Below are positions 30,459 through 40,785 of a stretch of DNA of 64,000 nucleotides, in pieces. The stretch's first letter is position 1. Every line of letters starts with the position of its first letter. This DNA is from Multifurca ochricompacta (lineage: Eukaryota; Basidiomycota; Agaricomycetes; Russulales; Russulaceae): contig WTXG01000174.1 of NCBI GenBank assembly GCA_022496185.1, positions 1 to 64,000 on the forward strand, read 5' to 3'. Under the pieces are notes generated by a model. It was not told the DNA's origin. It saw nothing but the letters and a program-made list of their open reading frames with translations, and ran no database searches. The position numbers were made by a program, and so were the translations under genes.

Positions 30459-30776
30459 GACCTTTTCTCCGTCAGCCATGGTGATCTCGAGGGGGAAGTA
30501 CATAGAGGAATTCGGGTTATTGGCAAAGAAAGGGAACTCGGGTACATCATCATCTTGTTCCATATTGAGGAGGTCATTGGGGTGGGGTTCTTCAGAGTGA
30601 GTAAAGTCATCATTGGGATTAGGCGATTGGTTCTTGACTTGTTCTTCAGCAGCCTTGTAGTCAATAGGGGAGGAAGGACAAGTGGAAGGGTGAGCGGAAG
30701 GAAAAGCCTCTACAACCATGGTGGTGGTGGCGAAGGCGTCGATGGCAGCGGAGGCAGCGATGAAAGAGGAAGACAT
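30459..30776 (-). pseudogene. Element G ORF3, N-terminal part
   Basis: Starts 'MSSSFIAASAAIDAFATTT' at 30776 and runs open to LTR J: acidic Ser/Pro region ('FPSAHPSTCPSSPIDY'), 'NQSPNPNDDFTHSEEPHP', 'FPFFANNPNSSMYFPLEI'. The start lies about 100 bp from copia element D, which separates it from pol. Confidence 0.78.
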
Positions 30777-30877
30777 ATCAGTTGTGGTTAGGACATTGCT
30801 GGTGAAGCGTTGTTCTGGGGAAGGAAGTTGGGAGTCTGTCCTCCTTTTAACTGTTTCTGGGCACTTGGGGATGTCGT

Positions 30878-31226
30878 TGAAGAATAAGGCATGGCGCAGA
30901 CTGTACTTTAGATGCTACTTTACTACTCTATCTCACCTTGTATATGTAGAGGCTTAGATGCTTTCAATAATGCGATAGCAACTTAATTCTTGTAGCATAT
31001 TTACATAGGCTTTTATATACATCTGCATGTACTAATCGGCTATTAATCTAATCGCTAAGTACAACGCGTTTATAATGTGATTATAGTCACATGACCGCTT
31101 TCGGATGTATTAGGATCATTAAGTATCTAAGTGATTGTGATCGGCTGCGTTATCTCTGAAACGCATGATCACAATCTTATGTCGGACCGATCTCCGGTAG
31201 CTCTGTACCGGTACTCTGGTTCAACA
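30878..31226 (-). repeat. Element D 3' LTR (349 bp)
   Basis: TGTTGAACCA...TTATTCTTCA in element sense. Preceded by the polypurine tract CTTAGCAAGGGGGAG (31227-31241). Contains TATATAAAAGCC near 31015. Confidence 0.95.
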
Positions 31227-31272
31227 CTCCCCCTTGCTAAGTGCCGCTGCTAAGCGTGCTAAGCAATTATCC

Positions 31273-34200
31273 TTACTTAGGCGAGTTAATCTCTAGCCCA
31301 AGTTGACTCCTGAATTTCAGGAATTTGACGCGTCCCAAATTCTTGGTGAACATGTCTGCGGGATTCTCAGAGCCTTCAATAAAGAATAGCTCAATTTTCT
31401 TCTCCTGTATAATTTGTCTGATGTAGTGGAAGCGGATATCAATATGTTTTATCCGTCGCTCTTGTACAGGATTAGAGGCCATAAAGATGGACCCCTGGTT
31501 ATCACCGCAGAGAGGAATGGGTCCTAGATCAATACCAATTTCGCTTAGAAGCGATTTGATCCATACAATCTGTCGCGTTGTGTCAGAAAGCGACATGTAT
31601 TCTGCTTCAGTGGATGAGAGCGCTGTGGTCTTTTGCGCTCTAGAATTCCAGCTGAATATCCCATTCGCTATTTTCACCATGTATCCAGTAGTGGATCGGC
31701 GATCTATTGGGTTTGACGCCCAATCGGAATCAGCGCACGCGATCAATCCGCCATTTGATCTGCCATCGTAGATAAGCGTGTAATCGGATGTGCCGGCTAA
31801 ATATCGGCAGATATACAGCGCTCGATCAAGATGATCTTGAGATGGATTAGCGGCGAATTGAGATAGCCTTGTCACTGCAAAGGCAATATCTGGTCGCGTG
31901 CCCAACATAATGTAAAGTAATGAGCCGATTACTTGTTGGAACTTTGAACGAATGGAAGGATCTGCAGGTTCAGTGTTAGGCTCTGGATGATAGCCTTCTG
32001 GGAGAGGAGTGGGCGCAAATTTCGCGTTAAGCATCCCAAAGCGTTGCAGCACTTTAGTTAGGTATGGCTGTTGATCAAGTAGAATTTTGCCATTCTTCCT
32101 AGTTATGCGCATTCGCAAGAACTCCTTTGTGTCTCCTAGATCCCTGCACTCCCATTTGTTCATGAAATCAGTCTTTAGTTTGCTGACTAGGACTTGGTCA
32201 TTTCCCATAAATAAAGCATCATCGACATATACAATGATGATGACGATTGACCCATTATTAGCCTTATATAGAAATAGGCCTGAGTCTGAGAGTAGGCGTT
32301 TACAGCCCATCGCAGCCATGGACTTATCTAGCGCCTTCCACCATGCTAAGGCAGCTTGTTTAAGACCATAAATGGCGCGTTGTAGTCGTAGTACTTTGGT
32401 TTCTTGTCCTTTAATTTTGAAACCTTCAGGTTGTTCCATGTATAGCTCTTCATCTAGTTCACCATACAGGAAAGCGCTTTTGACATCTAGTCCAGTGATG
32501 TGCCAATCCTCAAGCGCGGCAAGCGCGAGCATCAATCGAACAGTCTCAAACCTTACAACAGGCGAGAATATTTCATTGAAGTCAACGCCTTCAACCTGAG
32601 AAAAGCCTTTGGCTACAAGCCTGGCTTTCTTACGACCATCAGATTTCTGGTCAAAGACCCATCTGTTTTTAATTGTCTTCCTCCCTTTGGGAGGGTCCAC
32701 AAGCGTAAAGACTTTCCGTCTGCGAAGTGCCTCAAGTTCTTCGCGACATGCAGTCTTCCATTCCTTTTGTTGCGCGTCAGGCATGCGCAAAATATCTTTA
32801 TATGTCCACTCTCGTATATTGGACATGTCTAGTGGCTGTGAATCATGTGGAACTGCTTTGGCGAGCAGATAATTCACAAATTCTCCTCCCCCTTCCTGGG
32901 CTAGTTGAGATACGAGATCTACTAGATCCTCAACTTCATCATCACTCCCCCTTATGGGTGTAAGCGGATCGTCGCTAGTGCGGGCCGGAGTGTCGAGACT
33001 AGGACCAGGAACCTGTCTCAAACGCGCGGATGGAATCGGGGAGCTACCCCGGGGTTCCACTGCTCGTCTCCATTGCCGCATCCGCTGAATGTCTGTAATC
33101 TGATCGACAGGGTGCCTGTTATCCCCATAGACATTCCCAGGGCGAAGTGCAACTTTCCTTTCCCGTGTAGAGCGCCGCAAAGGCACTGGTTGTTGTTCTG
33201 GCACAGGAGAAGGCAAGGGTACCTCTGGCTGTGAAGCGCTAGGTTCTTCGTCAAGAACCTGAGGCCCTTCTATTTGTGTGGAAGGTGGAAGGCGAGATGG
33301 TAGGAAATCATCATCGTCCACTAAAGGAATGGGCTGTGTTTCTGGCCCTTCATTAATTAGAGGCTCATTCAATTTAGTAACTCCACGCCGTCTGGTGGAA
33401 TCACACTTAGGGAAGAGATTCTCATCAAATAGGGCTGTAGCTTGCGTGTACAATGTATTATTGCCAAGCCGCATGAACAGATGGCCTTTAATGCCATCTG
33501 CATGCCCAATATACACCATAAGTTCTGACTTAGGTGATAGTTTATTGCCGCGACGTTCTTCCGGAATGTAGACATAAGCACCACATCCAAAGACGCGCAA
33601 ATGAGAGATCTCTGGTGCTTCTCCATACAGTATCTCATAAGGTGTCTGCCATTTCAGGCGACGTACAGGAGTCCTATTGTAGAGATGTACCGCATGTAGT
33701 ACAGCAAATTCCCACCAAGAGTCTGGAAGACATGACTCAATGCGCATTGATTGCGCTTTATCCATACAAGTGCGCATGAAGCGCTCCGCGTGGCCATTTT
33801 GTTGGGGAGTATAAGGCGCGCTCTGTAGAATTTTTATCCCTTCATCTTTTAATACATTCATAAATACATCAGATTTGTATTCTCCACCAGCATCAGACAT
33901 CCACTCTTTAATGGTGGTGTTATGTTGATTTTTGATCATGGCAAGGAATTGTCGCAAAGCGTTTATTGCAGCAGACTTAGTGCGCAAACATACAATCCAT
34001 GCAAATGACGTATAATCATCAATAAAGCTGATAAAGTATTTGTATTTGTGATAGGATTCTACCGGGAAGGTCTTAAGATCTGAATGAATGCGCTCAAAAG
34101 GCTTTGAGGCACGTGTTTCAGATGGTAGATAAGATCACGAAGGCATCTTGCCTTGCGCGCATCCCGGGCATAGGGGAGCTGTCTTCGGATAAGATAGATC

Positions 34201-35202
34201 TAGGGGGAATCCCTTAGTGTGATCTTTGGCATGACGTAAGACTTCCTTAGAAGGATGTCCTAAGCGCTTATGCATTAGATCGTAATCTACATTATAGATT
34301 GTGGAGTAAGATCGCGAATTAGCGATCTTAGAATGAAGCCAATAGATAGTTTGGCCAGTAATTGCCGGATGGCATTGAATAATTGGGATTTTAGATCCCT
34401 TATTTCGCAAGGTTAATTCATGTTCGTCCCCATAGACGTACAATCCTTGCTTGAGAAACTCTCCGACGCTCAGAAGTCTTCCAGTTATATCAGGGATGTA
34501 ATATACTGGATATAAACGCGTTGTACGCGTTTTCGTGATTCCGTTGTGTGTGACATCATGTTCTAATAGAACAGTACCTTTCCCTTTAATATAAATAGGT
34601 TTAGAAGCCGTTTTTACGGGCTCTGGGGTACTAATGTCTTCATATTCAATGAAATCGTCGAGAGAAAATGTAAAGTGCGATGAAGCACCTGAATCTAAGA
34701 GCCATGTTATATGGCCTTCATTCTTAGTCTTTCCTTTGCACTTAGCACACTGAACATGATGTGGAGAATGCGATATATTTGTACATAACCTAAAGTCATG
34801 TATAGTGCTAACTATGCCTGCATTTCTAATGCTCTTTGTAGGGGACTCCCTAGAAGCGCGAACTAATGAAGCATAAATGCATCTGTTAGTTTTACAGGGT
34901 AGAAGGAAAGAGGGGACATACACATCCTGATCGTCGTCCTCATCTAGGCCAGCCAGATCAGCCAGCTGATCATCAAGATGATCGGAGCCCCAATCAAGAG
35001 GATCATTGGGGTCCTCTTCGTCTTCTGTATCGACGGTGATAGGTGAGGGGGATCTAGATTTTTTGCGCGGTCGCTCATCTCCATCCTCTTCAAGGTCCTC
35101 CAGCTTGGTCTTGCTGGACGACGCTCTTGAGAAGCTATCAGTTATGCGGGTCTCAAGGGTTTTAAATTGTGAGCGGTCCCCGGCACACCTATGTCTTCGC
35201 AC
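31273..35202 (-). CDS. Element D pol: protease, integrase, RT, RNase H (Ty1/copia)
   Basis: One frame with a single TGA at 34135-34137. Protease 'WLLDSGASSHFT' (about 34680). Integrase zinc region 'HKRLGHPSKEVLRH' with 'CPGCAQGK' just before the TGA; catalytic residues in 'HSDLKTFP', 'SDAGGEYKSDVF' and 'PQQNGHAERFMR'. RT 'LYMEQPEGF', 'YGLKQAALAWW', catalytic 'YVDDALFMG' (about 32240). RNase H 'STEAEYMSLSDTTRQ' (31600) and 'KHIDIRFHYIRQ', ending 'FLKFRSQLGLEINSPK'. Integrase before RT is diagnostic for copia. All catalytic residues are present; the TGA falls where arginine is plausible ('KMPS' stop 'SYLPSE'). Confidence 0.95.
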
Positions 35203-36287
35203 AGATCCATAGCTTGGTTAAAAGCATGATATCGGCCAGGGATTCGCTCCTTAGGAGTGGTGCGCATAACGATACGAGGCCTTCCATTCCTATAGTGAGT
35301 TTTAAAGGAAGGAGAAGAGGGAACGGATGGCACGGTGGTGAATCGAGGAGGGGGGAAGAACGCTTGATTAGCGATGTGTGAGTGCCCCTGTGCCTTAGAT
35401 TGCTGATTATCTCGATTCTGCCTTCCGGCACGACGCCCGCGTTGGTACTTGTGATCCGCCTGCTTTTCCGCGTGCTCTGGCTGTTTGCCTCCAGACTGTT
35501 TCTGCTGGCTGAAGCGAGGATCACCTCGCTTCCGCTTGACTGCTGAGAGCTTATTAGCAGAATGGGGGTTTTTACCCCTGGAGCGGTCTTGCTCCCACTG
35601 AGCAAGGATGGCACTGCGGACTACTGGGAGGTTTATGTCAGAATGAGATCTTCCGACAAGGATGGTTGGGATGAGAGCCTCCCATCTAGGAGGAAGGGTG
35701 TGTAAGAGCAGCATTCCCTGCAGCATATCAGGGATGGTAACGCTATTGGACTCAAGCCGCTCAAAAGCGACTTGAAGACGATTGATCTGAGGGGCAGGGT
35801 GCTTTGATGAGTCCAAGCGGAAGTTCAGGGCCTCCTTGAAGTCCCTGAAGATCGCAGATGGTCCCACAGCGCCGTACTTAGCTTTGAGGGCTACCCATAA
35901 AGCGTTAGCGGAGATCGTGGAGCGGTGTTCCTGCTGAATAGAAGCCGATAGGCGCAGGACAATGGTGCCGATGGCTCGATTGTCAGCACGCTCCCATTCC
36001 TTCTGATCTCTGAGCTCATCTGCAGTGGGATGCTGCTCATCCTTGGCAGTAATTTTAAGATCAGTGCCATTGGTTATTTCCCAGAGTCCATTGGCCATGA
36101 GGTAGGCCTGCATGATTCCAACCCATTCGTGGTAGTTGGATCCGTCACAGACGGGGACAATGGTAGTGAGTTGAGACGACATTGTTTGGGATGTGATAAG
36201 GGTTTTGACAAAAGGGTTTGAGTAGTTGATTTCTGTAAAAGAAGTCATGGTCAGCATTGAATGCGACAACCGGTACTCAAAACACAA
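35142..36287 (-). CDS. Element D gag (UBN2-type capsid)
   Basis: 381 codons, no internal stop. 'PVCDGSNYHEWVGIMQAYL' near residue 45 and 'LWVALKAKYGAVGPSAIF' near 130 are typical of the UBN2-like copia gag domain. The C-terminal third is basic and Gln/Arg-rich ('RGRRAGRQNRDNQQSKAQ'). A more likely start is one of the internal methionines such as 'MSSQLTTIVPVCDG' (about 36180). Stop TAA at 35142, overlapped by pol in the -1 frame. Confidence 0.88.
   Translation of the reverse strand: MCFEYRLSHSMLTMTSFTEINYSNPFVKTLITSQTMSSQLTTIVPVCDGSNYHEWVGIMQAYLMANGLWEITNGTDLKITAKDEQHPTADELRDQKEWERADNRAIGTIVLRLSASIQQEHRSTISANALWVALKAKYGAVGPSAIFRDFKEALNFRLDSSKHPAPQINRLQVAFERLESNSVTIPDMLQGMLLLHTLPPRWEALIPTILVGRSHSDINLPVVRSAILAQWEQDRSRGKNPHSANKLSAVKRKRGDPRFSQQKQSGGKQPEHAEKQADHKYQRGRRAGRQNRDNQQSKAQGHSHIANQAFFPPPRFTTVPSVPSSPSFKTHYRNGRPRIVMRTTPKERIPGRYHAFNQAMDLCEDIGVPGTAHNLKPLRPA
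35160..35166 (-). other. Element D canonical -1 frameshift heptamer
   Basis: On the minus strand T TTA AAA, in gag frame AAT TTA AAA CCC, fits X XXY YYZ exactly. Pol is open in the -1 frame (CAA TTT AAA ACC CTT), and the gag stop is six codons downstream. Confidence 0.7.
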
Positions 36288-36309
36288 AGCAAAAACCCAG
36301 GCTCTTTAG

Positions 36310-36540
36310 ACTCCATTGATGCGGCCATAAAGGCGCAAATGGTGAGTTTTTAATAGCCTTATGCAGCCTTAAAGGCGCATTTTGCAGTGCAGCCATAAAG
36401 GCGCATGAACGTTTCGTTCACTGGTAGCATCACTTCTGCAGCCGTATAGGCGCAGGAACTTATTGCAGCCATTGAAGGCGCAGATAATTTTGTTGCAGCC
36501 ATTAAAGGCGCAAAGTATGTATTGCAGCCATAGAGGCGCA
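36310..36540 (-). repeat. Element D leader: tandem GCAGCCATAAAGGCGCA repeats
   Basis: Between the 5' LTR and gag lie about seven spaced copies of a 17-bp word (GCAGCCATAAAGGCGCA and variants with TTAAAGG, TTGAAGG, GTATAGG, TAGAGG), separated by 8-20 bp of unlike sequence. The word is conserved while the spacers are not. Role unknown; RNA packaging, primer tRNA docking or transcription factor binding are possible. Confidence 0.8.
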
Positions 36541-36550
36541 AGATGCCCAC

Positions 36551-36564
36551 CAGGGCCCATAACC
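36551..36564 (-). promoter_or_regulatory. Element D primer-binding site (half initiator tRNA-Met)
   Basis: Directly after the 5' LTR the minus strand reads GGTTATGGGCCCTG. GGTTATGGGCCC is complementary to the anticodon arm of initiator tRNA-Met, as in Drosophila copia, which primes from a cleaved half tRNA. Recognition is from memory of the copia primer site. Confidence 0.7.
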
Positions 36565-36913
36565 TGAAGAATAAGGCATGGCGCAGACTGTACTTTAGAT
36601 GCTACTTTACTACTCTATCTCACCTTGTATATGTAGAGGCTTAGATGCTTTCAATAATGCGATAGCAACTTAATTCTTGTAGCATATTTACATAGGCTTT
36701 TATATACATCTGCATGTACTAATCGGCTATTAATCTAATCGCTAAGTACAACGCGTTTATAATGTGATTATAGTCACATGACCGCTTTCGGATGTATTAG
36801 GATCATTAAGTATCTAAGTGATTGTGATCGGCTGCGTTATCTCTGAAACGCATGATCACAATCTTATGTTGGACCGATCTCCGGTAGCTCTGTACCGGTA
36901 CTCTGGTTCAACA
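36565..36913 (-). repeat. Element D 5' LTR (349 bp)
   Basis: Same length and near-identical to 30878-31226. Abuts the target duplicate GTCGT at 36914. Confidence 0.95.
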
Positions 36914-36918
36914 GTCGT

Positions 36919-39159
36919 AAGTGGAACTCCGTGATCAGGTCCAGGGCAAAGATATTCCCAGCTGGTTCCCATGAATTGTCAGAGTCTGGGAAACCCTTCC
37001 ACTTGATCAGGTAATGCAGCTTGCGCCCTCGGCCTTGTCACTTTGAGTCTAGAATGTGTTCCACTTCCCACTCCTCTTCTCCGTTGATAAGGTCAGGTGG
37101 GGTCTCGGGAAGTTCTCCCATGAATGGAGGTTTCCTTATATGGGGTCAGAAGCTTGGCATGGAAGACGGGATGGATCTTCCATTTCGGCGGCAATTGCAG
37201 TTCATATGATACATCTGACAGCTTCCTTGTGATCTGGAAGGGCCCGTGATGTCGGGGTGCTAATTTGGCCAAGGGGTGTGACATATGAATGTTTTTTCCC
37301 TCAAGCCACACCCAGTCATTGGTCTGATAAGGTGTGAAAGTGCTTGGTTGTGCAGCCAGAAGTTGCTGCACCTTTGCCAGGTTGTCATTGGCCAATTGTT
37401 GTAACTCTTCCATTGGCTTATCTGTTGGGTTACTGAAGGGACCTTAGTGGGCTTATCTGTCCATGTGGTGCGCAGGGTCCAGCCCATGATAAGGGAGAAG
37501 GGGGTGGCCTTTGTGGTGCCATTGGGCCATGAGTTGTGAGCAAACTCCACAGTTGACAGCCATTCTGCCCAGTCGTCTTGTCTGCCGTTGCACCAGAACC
37601 GAAGATATTGTTCAAGCCATTGATTTGTTCGTTCAGACTGTCCATCTGTTTGTGGATGGTAAGCTGTGGAGATATTTTGGGCGATGTCTAACGTCTTGCA
37701 CAGGGCTTTGGCAAATGTTGAAGTGAACCTGGTGTCATGGTCGGATATGATCTTCTTGGGGAGTCCATAATGGCGGTATACATGATTCAGGTATAACTTT
37801 GCCACTCCTTCAGCTGTGATAGTCTCGTTACAGGGAATGAACAGGGCTGCTTTGGAGCAATTGTGGTTGGTGATTGTGAGGATGGTGTCAAAGCCCTGTG
37901 ATTTGGGTAGTTTGACAATAAAGTCCATGGCGATGGTCTGAAAGGGAGTCAACGCAATGGGGGCGATGGGGTATATTGGTGGGACTCTCAGGTGTGTGTT
38001 AACCTTGTTTGCCTGACATGCTGTGCACCCCTGCACATAACTCTCAACATCCTTTTTCATGTTGGGCCACCAATAGTCTCTTTTGGCCAGGGCATAGGTG
38101 TTGTGAATGCTGGGGTGTCCTGCAGAGGGAAGGTCGTGGTGAAAATGGATCACCCCCCTCTTAATGTTGTCACCACCGGTGACAACGAGTTGATCTCCGT
38201 CTTTCCACCAAAGGCCATTGACTTCTTTTAAGTTGTGTGCATCAGCCCATGAACAGCATAGTTCTTGGTTCATATTTTGTGAAACCTGTGCCCATAGGTC
38301 CATATTGTGGAGGCTGACTACAGCAGTCTTTGCAAACACTTCCTCTGGGAGGACAGTGATGTCATTATTGTCATCCTTGCCCATATGCATATCTGGTCTG
38401 CGCGACAGTGCATCTGCTCTGGCGTTCTGGCTTCCAGCAATGTGTTTCAGGGTGAAGTTATATTCTTCTAACTCCAGAACTTCTTGTGCCACACGTCGAC
38501 TGATTTTATGGGGTTCCTTCCAATATAATAGGTTGGAATGGTTGGTGTGAATGATGGTTTATGAGGGGTTCCTGCCAGATAGGGTCGCCAGTGTCGTAAT
38601 GCTTTGACTATGGCTAAGAGTTCCCTGTCCCAGATGTCATAGTTCCGTTCAGCTGGGGAGAAGGTCTCAGAGTAGTATGCCACTGGGTGAAGCACTTGTG
38701 TGGCGTCTCTTTGGTATAACACTGCCCCATTCACGAAGTGGGAGGCGTCCACTTCTAATTCAAAGGGGCGACTCAGATCCAGTTGGATGAGTACTGGCTC
38801 TGAGCCGACTAGGTTCTGGATGTGTTCGAACGCCTGTTGCTGTGCTACACCCAATGCCATGGTACGTCCTTTTTCAATAGATCATTTAATGGCCATGTGA
38901 TACCTGAAAACCCCTTGACAAAGCATTGGTAGAAGTTACAGAACCCAATGAATGATTGGACATCCTTGACACAGGTTGGCACAGGCCATTCCTGTATTCC
39001 TTGTACTTTAATGGGGTCCATGTGCACTTGTCCTCCTTCCAGGATGACTCCCAGGTACTCAACACTTCATTGTTTGAAGGAGCACTTGGCTGGCTTGAGG
39101 TACAGGTCGTGTTCGTGCAGTATATCCAGCACCTGATGCACTCATTCTCAATGGTGATT
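36919..39159 (-). pseudogene. Element G pol: RT end, RNase H, integrase, chromodomain
   Basis: RNase H 'ELEVDASHFVNGAVLYQ' (38730) and 'WDRELLAIVKAL'; integrase zinc region 'HHDLPSAGHPSIHNTY' with 'CTACQANK', catalytic 'MDFIVKLP', 'DHDTRF', 'HPQTDGQSERTN' (37640); then 'WLEGKNIHMSHPLAK', GPF and a chromodomain before the D insertion. Frameshifts at about 38500 and 37400 and TGAs break it. In 'FCNFYQCFVKGF' Gln and Cys stand where RRF is usual, both explicable by CpG decay. Confidence 0.85.
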
Positions 39160-39523
39160 TACAGTGCCTCACAAAACTGAGTCAATGTTTTGCACTTTTG
39201 CACTGTTTGTTGAATATTGCATCAGCCAAAACAAATATAAACAAAGTCTTGGTAGACCATAAACAGTACAAGATAAGGGTTATGTAATGCAACAATGATT
39301 ATGTAATTCTGATCATAACCTGTGGAGCTATGCCCATTTCAAATTGGGGACTCATTGACTCAGTTTTGTGAGGGGGTATCAGAAATATCAGAATCTGATG
39401 CTCCACCAAATGTACAGCAACCAATCCTTAATATATGGTTACCATAGTTATCTTTATATTGATGGGACCTGGAATAGAGCTATTTAAGCATGGTTTAGAT
39501 TCCCAGAATATTATAATTTCCCA

Positions 39524-39967
39524 ATGCACCCCACCTCCTCTGCTCAGAAAGAAAACATGCTCTCTCTGGCCTCTGAAGGTCATTCCACTCACACTATTGC
39601 CTCCAGACTCAGCCTCAGCCAGTCCACAGTCTCTAGGACACTCAGAACCCTCCTTCCCAACCATCAGTCACCTCATTTTGGTCATCCTTCCAAGCTCTCT
39701 GCTACCTCTGAACATGCTATCATGATACAAATCACCACAGGAAAGGTTGCCAATGCTGTCCAGGCCACAAAGCACATCAATTCCATTATCCCCAACCATG
39801 CCTCTTCACAAACTGTGCACTGGGTTCTTAAACAACATTCATTTAAGGCTGTAACAAAGAAGAAAAGGCCACTACTCTCTGCAGTACATTGCAAGAAGCA
39901 CTTAGCCTTTGCTTTGAAGTACAGAGAGTGGACTGTGGAGGACTGGCATCTGACCCAAACCTGTTGA
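39524..39967 (+). pseudogene. Tc1 transposase N-terminal half, left arm of Pal-3
   Basis: Same protein as in Pal-1 to about residue 130, then a changed run near the centre and a stop. Lacks all catalytic residues. Confidence 0.85.
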
Positions 39968-40421
39968 TTTTGGTCTCATCTGACCAAATGACCCTCTTCC
40001 AGTCCTCCATAGTCCAGTTTTGGTACTTCAAAGCAAAGGCTAAGTGCTTCTTGCAATGTACTGCAGAGAGTAGTGGCCTTTTCTTCTTTGTTACAGCCTT
40101 AAATGAATGTTGTTTAAGAACCCAGTGCACAGTTTGTGAAGAGGCATGGTTGGGGATAATGGAATTGATGTGCTTTGTGGCCTGGACAGCATTGGCAACC
40201 TTTCCTGTGGTGATTTGTATCATGATAGCATGTTCAGAGGTAGCAGAGAGCTTGGAAGGATGACCAAAATGAGGTGACTGATGGTTGGGAAGGAGGGTTC
40301 TGAGTGTCCTAGAGACTGTGGACTGGCTGAGGCTGAGTCTGGAGGCAATAGTGTGAGTGGAATGACCTTCAGAGGCCAGAGAGAGCATGTTTTCTTTCTG
40401 AGCAGAGGAGGTGGGGTGCAT
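39843..40421 (-). pseudogene. Tc1 transposase N-terminal half, right arm of Pal-3
   Basis: Mirror frame. Includes the first catalytic motif 'WSDETKINRFGSD', then reads across the centre into antisense of the other arm for about 35 codons and stops. A chimeric product of about 190 residues with a helix-turn-helix would be possible. Confidence 0.82.
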
Positions 40422-40785
40422 TGGGAAATTATAATATTCTGGGAATCTAAACCATGCTTAAATAGCTCTATTCCAGGTCCCATCAATATAAAGATAACTA
40501 TGGTAACCATATATTAAGGATTGGTTGCTGTACATTTGGTGGAGCATCAGATTCTGATATTTCTGATACCCCCTCACAAAACTGAGTCAATGAGTCCCCA
40601 ATTTGAAATGGGCATAGCTCCACAGGTTATGATCAGAATTACATAATCATTGTTGCATTACATAACCCTTATCTTGTACTGTTTATGGTCTACCAAGACT
40701 TTGTTTATATTTGTTTTGGCTGATGTGATATTCAACAAACAGTGCAAAAGTGCAAAACATTGACTCAGTTTTGTGAGGCACTGTA

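Larger units (their letters stand above)
30878..36913 (-). mobile_element. Copia element D, young full-length copy nested in G
   Basis: TSD GTCGT (30873-30877, 36914-36918). LTRs 349 bp with one difference by eye (TCGGACC/TTGGACC). Minus strand: LTR, half-tRNA primer site, leader with tandem repeats, gag, -1 overlap, pol in the copia order (protease, integrase, RT, RNase H), LTR. A single TGA interrupts pol. It lies between pol and ORF3 of G. Confidence 0.96.
39162..40783. mobile_element. Palindromic Tc1/mariner derivative 'Pal-3'
   Basis: 1622 bp, TA on each side (39160-39161, 40784-40785), same ends as Pal-1. Arms 39162-39922 and 40023-40783 (761 bp) around a 100-bp imperfectly palindromic centre. 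Each arm holds the N-terminal transposase half (helix-turn-helix 'STHTIASRLSLSQSTVSRT'). The centre shares CCTGTTGATTTTGGTCTC with Pal-1, so both descend from one parental palindrome. It interrupts the RT of G. Confidence 0.93.
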
